A stretch of 64,000 nucleotides of DNA, taken from assembly GCA_947624785.1 (NCBI GenBank), contig CANQLV010000005.1:1-64000 (forward strand), given 5' to 3'. The stretch comes from Akkermansia muciniphila (GTDB lineage: Bacteria; Verrucomicrobiota; Verrucomicrobiia; Verrucomicrobiales; Akkermansiaceae). The position numbers and the translations under genes are program-made. This document shows, one piece after another, positions 45,282 to 52,948 of this stretch; the stretch's first letter is position 1; each line of letters begins with the position of its first letter. The notes under the pieces are model-generated. The model saw nothing but the letters and a program-made list of their open reading frames with translations. It was not told the DNA's origin and searched no databases.

Positions 45282-45854
45282 TTATGAATTGATGTAGCAT
45301 GGTGAAAAATCTGAAATATCAGCACAAATATCCGTAGATATATTTTGTTTAATGGATTCGATTCCTGAAAAGGCGATTGTGTGATTAAACCAAGATTCTA
45401 GCGTGCTCGTTTCTATATGAGTTCGTTCGTGATAAAAATTGAGCATGGATTTTGTATCGGAACGAATGAGCGTTATATTTTCCTGTAACTGATTCTGAGT
45501 TAAATGATCATTTAATGAAATACTTGGAGGGTGCAGGAAAAAGCGTGAGTTGGGGAAACAGCATCGTTTATTTCCTGTTAAATACAGGCAGATTGCACTG
45601 GAATCTACCGTTGCCAGATTATAAGTTTCAATGTAATCAAACAGATTCAGTAAAAGGCGGGATATGGATAAGGCCAAGGGGATGCTGCCCCCCGGTGAAT
45701 TGATGAAAAGGCGTAAGGGGATGTTTCTTTGATAACGATCTTTTTGAATTTCACGGATAAGTTTTTCTATAAGATCGTCGGAGATGCCTCCCATGATTAC
45801 CAGATCAGAATGTTCATTTTGCATGATAATTTGATTCCATGATGTTAAAGGCAT
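45282..45854 (-). CDS. ClpP-fold serine protease-like protein of the RiPP island
   Basis: 190 residues with the ClpP/crotonase fold: INSPGGS (51-57, oxyanion loop), TVDSSAICLYLTG with the nucleophile position Ser85 or Ser86, and PNSRFFLHPPS with His108. At the catalytic Asp position (ERDTERD in ClpP) it reads SWFNHTIAF, so the acid is replaced. The N-terminal axial loops are short. The 3' end lies at the island edge. A start at ATG 45854 overlaps the ABC exporter by 41 bases; ATG 45824 would overlap by 11. With no other protease in the cluster it is the best candidate for leader removal, but it may be inactive or regulatory. Confidence 0.8.
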   Translation of the reverse strand: MPLTSWNQIIMQNEHSDLVIMGGISDDLIEKLIREIQKDRYQRNIPLRLFINSPGGSIPLALSISRLLLNLFDYIETYNLATVDSSAICLYLTGNKRCCFPNSRFFLHPPSISLNDHLTQNQLQENITLIRSDTKSMLNFYHERTHIETSTLESWFNHTIAFSGIESIKQNISTDICADISDFSPCYINS

Positions 45855-47502
45855 AATGTTGTTTTTGTTCGGGAGTGTCGCCCGGAATATATTTCAGTTC
45901 TCCTTTGTGTAGTATCCAGCAATAGTCGGAGTCAGTAAATATTTCCATATCATGAGAAATAGAAATAATGGTACAGTTGCGTTTCAATTCGCGAAGCATT
46001 TGAAAAATAATAGACTTGTTGAAAATATCTAAATTGTTCGTAATTTCATCTACAATCAATAAATCCGGGTTAATGGCAAGAGCTCTGGCGATGCCGATAC
46101 GTTGTATTTCTCCTCCGGACAGGTTTCTTTGTGATATTGTGGCGTCTAATCCGCCAAGACGGTCAAGTAGATGGTCCAAACGACAAAGTCTGATTATTTC
46201 TTCTATTTGTTCCCGTTTAATTTGATGATTGAAAAGAGTGATATTGTCCAAAAAACTGCTTTGAAAAATAGCTGTAGTTTGAGGGACATACCCGGGACGG
46301 GAAAAGTATCGACATATCCTTCCTTCGTCTTCTCGTAATGTTCCCAAGATGATTCGAATCAGTGTGCTCTTACCTTCTCCGTTATTTCCTAGTATGGAGT
46401 GGTATTCCCCCGTATGTATTTTCCAGTTTAGCTTTTTGAGAATGCGAGGGCCATTGCGATAGGTAAATGAAACATTTTGTAGGGATAGGAGCATGGTTCC
46501 TCTTTGTTTTTCTGAAAACAAATATTCTGAATCACTTGTCTTCAAAATATTATGATTAGATAATATCCCGAAAGTTTTTTCTAATGCCCGGGCACTTTCA
46601 GCACCCCTCGTTAAAGTCGGAACAGAGAAAACCATCTGCCCCATCTGCCCGGAAATCTGTCCTACTAACATTGTATAAGCCACGATCGTCCCCACTTCCA
46701 GTATTCCTCTCTGGAACATAATGACTGTCAGAGCTAGACAGCCTATTTGCCCTAATACCATGATTAATCGGATTTGGGTTGTATAAATGGAGGAGCGTTT
46801 ACCTGCCTCAATGGAACATTGTTCAAGATGACGTGTTACTACGGAGAAGCGAAATATTAAATTTTTGGTGACCCGGAAGAGTCTCATGATAGGCGTCAAA
46901 GCGAGAAAATCAATGAATGTAGTTCCTTCTTCGTAATTTGTGGTACGTACATTTTGTGAGCTGAGTATCAGTCGTTTTTTATTTAGATGAAAAATGAATA
47001 AAAAACAAATTGCTATTGCCACAATAAGAATTAAGAATATAGGGTGTTTTTTCACCATCACAAAGCAGACTAGAGCAAAGGTAATGACTGCCCCTGCAAT
47101 TTCTCCAAGAGTAGGACATATGCTTTCTGCAACAATTTGAGTATCCATGCAAATACGTCGTTCCCATGTCCCGACGGCTTCTCTCTCCCTTTGTTCCGTA
47201 TCTAACTGCATGAATCGATTTATGACATCCTCCTTCATTTTTCTAGCCATAGAGGCTGTTTCTTTGATAATACAGTAGTTAAATCGGTATTGGCTGAATA
47301 AAGAAATAATATCCAGAAGAGCGATGACAGATATTCCTCCCCATAGATAATAAGAAGAAATATTTTTACAGCTCAGGAGTGTAATAAGATATCCGAACAA
47401 CAGTGTTGATCCTATAGCTGCCAGTTCCTGAACGATAAGTAAGCATATTCCCCAAAATTTACTTTGAGCGTAATATCGGTAGATGGAGAAAAGTTCACTC
47501 AT
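45814..47502 (-). CDS. ABC exporter (fused permease and ATPase), no peptidase domain
   Basis: 562 residues: six membrane helices in the first 300 residues, then an ATPase with Walker A GNNGEGKST (372-380), signature LSGGE (461-465) and Walker B LLIVDE (481-486). There is no N-terminal C39 peptidase, so the cargo's leader must be removed by another enzyme. It starts 176 bases past the precursor peptide gene, after a strong hairpin, and overlaps the ClpP-like gene. It probably exports the modified peptide. AT-rich codon use sets it apart from the rest of the window. Confidence 0.93.
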   Translation of the reverse strand: MSELFSIYRYYAQSKFWGICLLIVQELAAIGSTLLFGYLITLLSCKNISSYYLWGGISVIALLDIISLFSQYRFNYCIIKETASMARKMKEDVINRFMQLDTEQREREAVGTWERRICMDTQIVAESICPTLGEIAGAVITFALVCFVMVKKHPIFLILIVAIAICFLFIFHLNKKRLILSSQNVRTTNYEEGTTFIDFLALTPIMRLFRVTKNLIFRFSVVTRHLEQCSIEAGKRSSIYTTQIRLIMVLGQIGCLALTVIMFQRGILEVGTIVAYTMLVGQISGQMGQMVFSVPTLTRGAESARALEKTFGILSNHNILKTSDSEYLFSEKQRGTMLLSLQNVSFTYRNGPRILKKLNWKIHTGEYHSILGNNGEGKSTLIRIILGTLREDEGRICRYFSRPGYVPQTTAIFQSSFLDNITLFNHQIKREQIEEIIRLCRLDHLLDRLGGLDATISQRNLSGGEIQRIGIARALAINPDLLIVDEITNNLDIFNKSIIFQMLRELKRNCTIISISHDMEIFTDSDYCWILHKGELKYIPGDTPEQKQHYAFNIMESNYHAK

Positions 47503-47637
47503 GTTGTATTTCTTTGATTGTAAGACTTAAAGTGAGAGAACTCTAGTGTCCTTGCGTTTCGTTTTTAGCGAATTGATAAGATGAGGAAGAGTGTAAAAAA
47601 TCAGCAAATGTGACAATATTCGTTTTCTGTATTTATA

Positions 47638-47669
47638 CTATGCCTCTGTTATTTGTAACAGAGGCATAG
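47638..47669 (-). terminator. Hairpin between precursor peptide and exporter genes
   Basis: A perfect 14-bp stem CTATGCCTCTGTTA/TAACAGAGGCATAG with loop TTTG, 10 bases past the precursor stop. No long T-run follows on the minus strand; instead TATAAATAC follows immediately, which could be a -10 box for the exporter. Such attenuators commonly keep precursor expression above that of the downstream genes. Confidence 0.75.
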
Positions 47670-47678
47670 GCTATTTAT

Positions 47679-47855
47679 TTATCGATTATGTGCCGAATTG
47701 GCACACATGGTGTAGCAAGACCCCATGCATGTTCCAGCACAACTATGACTGCAATTGGTGGACGTTCTGCTAACAGCGTGGATAGATACGTTTTTTTTCT
47801 TATATGAATTAATAATGGCATTAAGCTTTTGGAGCTTTTCGGTTGATATATTCAT
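47679..47855 (-). CDS. RiPP precursor peptide with five Cys at CXXX spacing
   Basis: 58 residues from ATG 47855 to TAA 47679. The leader (residues 1-33) is MNISTEKLQKLNAIINSYKK with a Lys-rich end and VSIHAVSRTST. The core holds CSHSCAGTCMGSCYTMC, five Cys (35, 39, 43, 47, 51) each exactly four residues apart, then ANSAHNR. There is no Gly-Gly cleavage site. This CXXX repeat, next to a radical SAM/SPASM enzyme, marks a sactipeptide- or ranthipeptide-like precursor. NCBI names I recall include radical SAM maturases of a CXXX-repeat target family, which fits but is unchecked. It lies 70 bases after the enzyme's stop; a tandem 14-base repeat (CAACAATAACAAAA) fills the leader region before the ATG. 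Confidence 0.85.
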   Translation of the reverse strand: MNISTEKLQKLNAIINSYKKKNVSIHAVSRTSTNCSHSCAGTCMGSCYTMCANSAHNR

Positions 47856-47882
47856 TTTGTTATTGTTGTTTTGTTATTGTTG
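47855..47882 (-). repeat. Tandem 14-base repeat before the precursor start codon
   Basis: On the minus strand CAACAATAACAAAA occurs twice back to back, the last A being the first base of the ATG. No Shine-Dalgarno sequence is present. An unstructured A/C-rich leader could favour strong initiation. Confidence 0.7.
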
Positions 47883-47925
47883 TTTTTCTTTTCCTATTTT
47901 AAATTAGGAAGAGAAATGGTTTCTT

Positions 47926-49284
47926 CTATTGAGGAAATTCTTTTTGAATATCGATAGATGAAAGGTATCTATAAGCATTTAGTGCATCGTTGAGTACGAA
48001 AATTTCATGGTCGTTTAAAGTTCTGTAATTTATTTCTTTCAGAAAATATTCTAATTGATACTGGCATGCAGCCATGGCCTCCGCAGCATTCATTGCACAC
48101 CAGCGCCGATCGCGTTTATTAATGGAATTTCTATCCAGCATGTTAAAACCAATACAGGTCGGACACCAATTTAGCAGCCCACAGCCTCGACAATCATTAT
48201 CGGTCATTTGTTGTTCATCTTCCCAGCCATTAAAATCCTGATGCTTCATGGCGCGGTTTCCAAGAACCAGAGGAGTAAACATATGGCATCCGTACATGGA
48301 GCCGTCTGTATCATAGGTTGCCATATAAGTGCCACTACCGCAGAATTTGCTTTGCAATATTTTTGGGGACCCAATAAAAGTAAGTGGTCTTGTTAAAAAA
48401 TTACAGGGATGGTGCTCCGGATTTTCTAGGTAATAGTTTTTCAAGAGGCATAATTGTTCATAAAAGATTTTTGCGTCTGCATTATTCCATTCTTCGCCTT
48501 GCGCTAGGCTTGCAATAACTTTGTATCCATTTTTATGTGCAAAAAAAAAGGAATCATAAAGATGATGAAGGCTATTTTTTGATATGGTCATCTTGAAACC
48601 TTGAAACGGCCATGTCTTGCAGAAAAAATCTAAATCTATGTTTTTAGCCTGTTCTCCTCGATTGATATTTTGAGCATTTTCAATGCCATCGTAACTAATC
48701 CCTAAAACCATAGTTTTTCTATGATTTCGGAACCAAGTCTTCATTTCTTCTGAAATAAGGGTTCCATTGGTGGATGCAAAACAAATGAAAGGTATATTAT
48801 GATTACTAGTTTCCATCCATTCTACAATTTCTTTGATGAGGTCGAAGCGCAGCAATGGTTCTCCCCCCATAAAGTCAATTTCCAATTCCTTGAAACGTTT
48901 ATCATTTTTAACAATTTCTATTTCTTCATGGATAATTTTTTTGGCGAGAGATATATCCATTTTTTTTGAGCCATTCTTAAATTTTTCATAACAATAGGTG
49001 CAGTTCAAATTACACCCGTGTGTGATCAGGAGCATACAGGTGCGTCGTTCAAAGTATTCGTGACAAGAAGAGAAAGGGTAGACTGGTTCGGAAGCTGCGA
49101 GATTCATAACCAAACATATAACGGATTCCCAATCCGATATGCCCTGAAAACAGTGCATGAGTTTCTTTTTCTGTAGGGGACGGCCCTGTTTTTCTGCGCT
49201 GTTGAAACGGACATGGCCGGCAGATGTACTGGCTTTCAGGAAAAAGAGTTCTCCGGTTTTCAGATTTATCTTGAGCAGTTTCAA
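47926..49284 (-). CDS. Radical SAM/SPASM peptide maturase
   Basis: 452 residues. The radical SAM cluster motif is CNLNCTYC (Cys91, 95, 98), with GGEP at 140-143. The C-terminal SPASM domain has the seven-Cys order: Cys315, Cys333 (GSMYGC), Cys365/368/374/377 and Cys396, for two auxiliary clusters. The first 80 residues could hold a leader-recognition domain, though no PqqD-like pattern is clear. It should install thioether or similar crosslinks on the adjacent CXXX-repeat peptide. The start is TTG 49284, with an in-frame stop just upstream; the next in-frame ATG is codon 43. It is first in the island operon. Confidence 0.92.
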   Translation of the reverse strand: MKLLKINLKTGELFFLKASTSAGHVRFNSAEKQGRPLQKKKLMHCFQGISDWESVICLVMNLAASEPVYPFSSCHEYFERRTCMLLITHGCNLNCTYCYEKFKNGSKKMDISLAKKIIHEEIEIVKNDKRFKELEIDFMGGEPLLRFDLIKEIVEWMETSNHNIPFICFASTNGTLISEEMKTWFRNHRKTMVLGISYDGIENAQNINRGEQAKNIDLDFFCKTWPFQGFKMTISKNSLHHLYDSFFFAHKNGYKVIASLAQGEEWNNADAKIFYEQLCLLKNYYLENPEHHPCNFLTRPLTFIGSPKILQSKFCGSGTYMATYDTDGSMYGCHMFTPLVLGNRAMKHQDFNGWEDEQQMTDNDCRGCGLLNWCPTCIGFNMLDRNSINKRDRRWCAMNAAEAMAACQYQLEYFLKEINYRTLNDHEIFVLNDALNAYRYLSSIDIQKEFPQ

Positions 49285-49597
49285 AAGCTGGCGGCGGGTT
49301 CAGGATGGGTGGATATTTCTGAAGGTTTTCCGGCTGCAGAAAAAAGTTTTCAATGATGCAACAAAGTTTGTCACAAATTTCTGGTTCTCAAAATTCACAC
49401 TTGACTTTCGGATTGGGAATCCGCTGTTACATCCAAACAGATTTATAGCTAATCTATTATATGGTTGATAAGTACTGTATTTCCTGGTTGGTGAAAATGA
49501 AGAGGAATAGAATGAATTAGATCAAAATTCTCTGTTGCCATAAGAAAAATTGATGATTCTGATGAGTTTTGGGCGGGTGTGTTTGTGGAGAAGGGAA
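49285..49597. other. Upstream region of the RiPP operon
   Basis: About 310 AT-rich bases. It should hold the operon promoter. A palindrome CGGATTGGGAATCCG lies at 49409-49423, and the same 15 bases (opposite orientation) recur inside the radical SAM gene at 49122-49136. No gene is seen. Confidence 0.5.
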
Positions 49598-49868
49598 GGA
49601 ATTGATGGCGGTGCGCCTTCTGAAAGGGCAAAACCGGGTGGTGTTTGATTATTATCCGCCTTTATTGAAAGGTTCCCTGCTGTTTTCCTCCGGAGCGGCC
49701 GCCATCTTCCTGCTGTATGCATGGTGGGCGCGGCGGCATCCGGAATCCACGCTCAGGAGGATTGTTCTGGCCTGTGGATACTGGCTGTTTCAGTGCTGCG
49801 CCGCTGTGGTGTTGGCGGCTGTTTATATGGGGTCAATCGTGTTGTTTATCGTGCAGTCCGTGCTGTGA
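49598..49868 (+). pseudogene. Duplicated C-terminal fragment of the YfhO-like gene (right direct repeat)
   Basis: The fragment keeps the reading frame of the last 84 codons of the gene at 42310-44898 (MAVRLLKGQNRVVFDYYPPL, two membrane helices) and ends in IVQSVL-TGA. About six mismatches in 252 bases separate the copies. What follows is GC-rich chromosomal sequence, so this is probably the original 3' end of the gene, displaced by the island; the left copy then carries a replacement end. Confidence 0.88.
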
Positions 49869-49971
49869 CAGTTTCCGGGGAATGGAGAAAACCGCCTTCA
49901 GCCAGTTCATGTACAGGATTTGACCGCTCCTGGCGGTTCGGGAAGCGTTGCGGGAAGGCGGGTAAAACAGT

Positions 49972-50205
49972 GTGATTGAAGCGGTGGGACCGGAAACGTA
50001 TACGTTCCGCGGATTGTTTTCCATACTGGGAAAGGTGACGGGGCGCCGTCGTCCGGTACTGTCCGTTCCTCCGTGGTCCGCCTATGCCGCCGCCGGTATC
50101 ATGGGGATGTTTCATCGTGATGTGATGCTGGCCCGGGATGAAATCCGCGGGCTGATGGAGGACAGGCCCTGCGTTGAAGGCGCTCCGCCTGCCTGCTCCA
50201 TCTGA
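49972..50205 (+). pseudogene. C-terminal fragment of an NAD(P)-binding (NmrA/NDUFA9-type) protein
   Basis: A 77-codon frame from GTG 49972 with no Rossmann start. It shows AVGPETYTFRGLFSILGKV, then RPVLSVPPWSAYAAAGIMG and DVMLARDEIRGLMED, typical of the C-terminus of atypical SDRs of the NmrA/complex-I-subunit type. The N-terminal 200 residues are missing. Its end abuts the next gene, as if several events happened at the right flank of the island. Confidence 0.65.
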
Positions 50206-51515
50206 TGCCGTTACACGCGGCGGAGGATTACAAGTGCGAAGTAAAAATAACTCCTGGCGAGAATGTCGCCATGTCCGAAGATGGGGATAAAGCCATACTG
50301 GACAAGCAGGAAGGCAAAGTTTACAAATTTAAAGCCGTTGCCAAATTTACTCCTGACTCAGAACAGGAATGGGTAGAATACCGAGGTGGGAAAACAAGAA
50401 AGTATATACGGGAACCTGCGCCAATCATGACGAGCGACCCTCCCAGGGGAAAGGGAGGATTTTCTTCTACGGGAATTTGCTCTCCCAGTGAAGAATATTG
50501 GGGAACTGAATTCAAGGTCAAAGTTAAGGTTAACATGGGGTTGGTCGGTCCAAAGAAAAAAAGAGAGGTGGCCGAAGCCGAAATGGATACTATGGCTCCA
50601 TTAATCCAAATACAGTTCGCCAAGTTCAGGGAAAATGCCGGGGGCAATGGTTTCACCATTCACGACCAATTCAGAGGGAAGCCTGTTCCGGTTCCGGAAT
50701 TCAAAAGGGAGGATAAAACACCGGATGACGATAAATCACCCGTAGGGTACTATGCAGGGGATATTCCTTCCTTTACTGTCACCTTCAAGGCGCTGCCGGA
50801 CTCCATGAAAACAATCAAGGCAACGTGCACCGACGGAATATTCGCCTCTGAAGCGACTGAATTGTCCATTGCCAATGGAAAAGCCGAGGGGGTCGTCACC
50901 GCCAAGGAAGCCGTGGAGAGAAAATGCCGGGGACGCGCAGAAGTTGCGTCCTGGAGTTTCTCTGTTCTGGGAGTGAAGTTATCCGCCAAGGGACAAATGA
51001 CCATCAGCAAATGCTATGTTCTTCTTGACAGGGGTAATCTGGACAAGCTTAGTTTCGGCATATCCAGCAGTGCTTCTTATTACGATGAATGGAAACCGGA
51101 AGAGGGAAAAACCGGCTCCCTGTATGTGGATCAGAAACAAAACCCCATGCCCTTGTCGGTAGCCGGAATGGTAGATGCCATCGACAAAGGAACGGCAAAA
51201 ATCATCTGTGAGGAAGCTGCCGGTCTTATGGAATATTCTGCAGCGGTTCTCGGCTCGGGCGGAGTCAGTTCCAGAGGAGTCGGGTGGACGGAAACTAGAA
51301 AAACAACAAACGCACAAGGACAGGAGGAGATAAAATCATGGCGCTCCGGCCATGCCTGGTGCCTCTATGGAGGTAAAGTACATAACCCTGTTCCCTACAA
51401 TGCGGGTCCTACCAACAAATCGGAAAGTGATTACATAAAAGACGATTTGAAATCCGATGAAAGCAGGAGTAATTTTACCGAACCTGGCGGCCGCCACTTT
51501 TCATTTAACAAATAA
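50205..51515 (+). CDS. Hypothetical protein, probably exported, with disturbed start
   Basis: 436 residues from ATG 50205. The start MPLHAAEDYKCE looks like the end of a signal peptide. In the same frame upstream come ACLLHL and then a stop, while a shifted frame offers TTG-KAL. Removing one C in the run near 50185 would join them as a normal signal peptide, so the gene may be frameshifted or use an unusual start. The body has repeated Lys-rich beta-like segments and Cys pairs; the end GGRHFSFNK has no known match. The next gene follows after 5 bases. Confidence 0.55.
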   Translation: MPLHAAEDYKCEVKITPGENVAMSEDGDKAILDKQEGKVYKFKAVAKFTPDSEQEWVEYRGGKTRKYIREPAPIMTSDPPRGKGGFSSTGICSPSEEYWGTEFKVKVKVNMGLVGPKKKREVAEAEMDTMAPLIQIQFAKFRENAGGNGFTIHDQFRGKPVPVPEFKREDKTPDDDKSPVGYYAGDIPSFTVTFKALPDSMKTIKATCTDGIFASEATELSIANGKAEGVVTAKEAVERKCRGRAEVASWSFSVLGVKLSAKGQMTISKCYVLLDRGNLDKLSFGISSSASYYDEWKPEEGKTGSLYVDQKQNPMPLSVAGMVDAIDKGTAKIICEEAAGLMEYSAAVLGSGGVSSRGVGWTETRKTTNAQGQEEIKSWRSGHAWCLYGGKVHNPVPYNAGPTNKSESDYIKDDLKSDESRSNFTEPGGRHFSFNK

Positions 51516-51538
51516 CCATCATGACTTGCACGCACAGT

Positions 51539-52948
51539 ATGAAAATTCTCCCCTTTTTCTTCATTGCCCTAACCCTCATAGGGCAGATCCTTCATGGGGC
51601 GCCTGTTGCAGGGAATGGCCTGTATCCCGGCCAAACAGTCTGGGAAATAAAACCGGCCGCAGTATGGAACCAGACCACCATAAAATCCAATCCTGCCGAA
51701 CGCAAGGCCCGTCTGTATAACCTGTATGAGGAAATTAAACCAGGCGGGAATCCTGTTCCTGGACAGTCCGAGGCGGCAAAAGACATGGAAGGGCTCAATA
51801 TATCTCAGTACTACCTGGGATGGGACCATGAGAAGAATTACTGGGTCATTGTCGATATCATGGGAAATGTCTACATGGCCGTCAAAATGTTCTACTCCCC
51901 AAACCCCGTCTACAGTCGTCAGAAAGCAGTAGATGAAATGCTTGTCTCACAAAAACAGGGGCCTCCGGTCAACCGTAACCGTGAATACCGATGGACCATG
52001 TTTGGTGACGGCATAAAAATGGCATTTCTGCAAGTCCCGTTTATTTTAGACGAAGATAAAAAATTATGTGGGGAATTCTTTGCAGAACAGGAGGGGTTTT
52101 CCCTTATTGCCGCTGACCACTGGTTCTTTCCGCTTATTAGAAAAGAGCTTAAGGATAAAGAACTGTTTGAAATATCAGAGACCATACTCGCCGCACTCAA
52201 TGGGAAACGCCAATTCGGGTATTTTCCGAAAAGGACGCGGCAGGCGGTGAAAAAGTGGAAGGATATTTCAAAGATGCCTTATCAAAAGAGGACCAGGCGT
52301 GAAGAAGAATTAAGGAAATTAACAAAAGGCATGCCCGAGGGCTTATACGACAGGATTGATCGGCATGCTCGTGAGCTGCAACGGAATGATAAAATTCTCA
52401 ACCTGAATATGCCGGACGGGGACGAAGACAAGGGGCCTGAAATGATACCCAATATTAATAGCGGCATTGGAACGGTGAACTGGCTCAAGAAGCACGTAAA
52501 TATCCCTTTTATTGCGGAAAAAGGTCATGACGAATCTCACATCAACGGATGTTCCGGTACTTTTAGCGTGAATAAGAATGGACGGGATTATCCCGTCACC
52601 TACACGATTCTGCATCTTCATACGAAAAACCAGGCTTTGAGAGCGATGTTCGCGATGCAGGCGGAGCAATCAAAACAACTTATCAAGCCGGATATTCTGA
52701 AAAAAATCCTGCAGGTACATCCCGGTCTGGTGGGAGATTACGATGTCTGCCTCAAACCGGTAATCAATGAATTGGGAGTTCCCGTACCCCATGGAGAATA
52801 TTCCTCAATTAGTTTCATACGGGGAAATACGGCCGTTATGCTGAAAAACGAGACGATGGATATTTCCGTTTTGCCATTGGCAAAACAAATTGACGAGGCT
52901 TTGCTTAAGAATATGCAGGTGTTCATGAAGCCCGAAGAAACACGGTAG
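51539..52948 (+). CDS. Exported hypothetical protein
   Basis: 469 residues from ATG 51539 (MKILPFFFIALTLIGQILHG, a signal peptide); an ATG at 51521 would add six. The protein is rich in Lys and aromatic residues with no repeat or catalytic motif; one region (LKKHVNIPFIAEKGHDESHINGC) has spaced His and Cys. It lies just downstream of the previous hypothetical gene, so the two are probably co-transcribed and may act together outside the cytoplasm. Base composition is AT-richer than the core genes. Confidence 0.7.
   Translation: MKILPFFFIALTLIGQILHGAPVAGNGLYPGQTVWEIKPAAVWNQTTIKSNPAERKARLYNLYEEIKPGGNPVPGQSEAAKDMEGLNISQYYLGWDHEKNYWVIVDIMGNVYMAVKMFYSPNPVYSRQKAVDEMLVSQKQGPPVNRNREYRWTMFGDGIKMAFLQVPFILDEDKKLCGEFFAEQEGFSLIAADHWFFPLIRKELKDKELFEISETILAALNGKRQFGYFPKRTRQAVKKWKDISKMPYQKRTRREEELRKLTKGMPEGLYDRIDRHARELQRNDKILNLNMPDGDEDKGPEMIPNINSGIGTVNWLKKHVNIPFIAEKGHDESHINGCSGTFSVNKNGRDYPVTYTILHLHTKNQALRAMFAMQAEQSKQLIKPDILKKILQVHPGLVGDYDVCLKPVINELGVPVPHGEYSSISFIRGNTAVMLKNETMDISVLPLAKQIDEALLKNMQVFMKPEETR

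Noticed and set aside
44883-49597. Integrase or transposase within the RiPP island
   Set aside because: All frames over 60 codons were considered; none shows recombinase or DDE motifs, so mobility can only be inferred from the flanking repeat.
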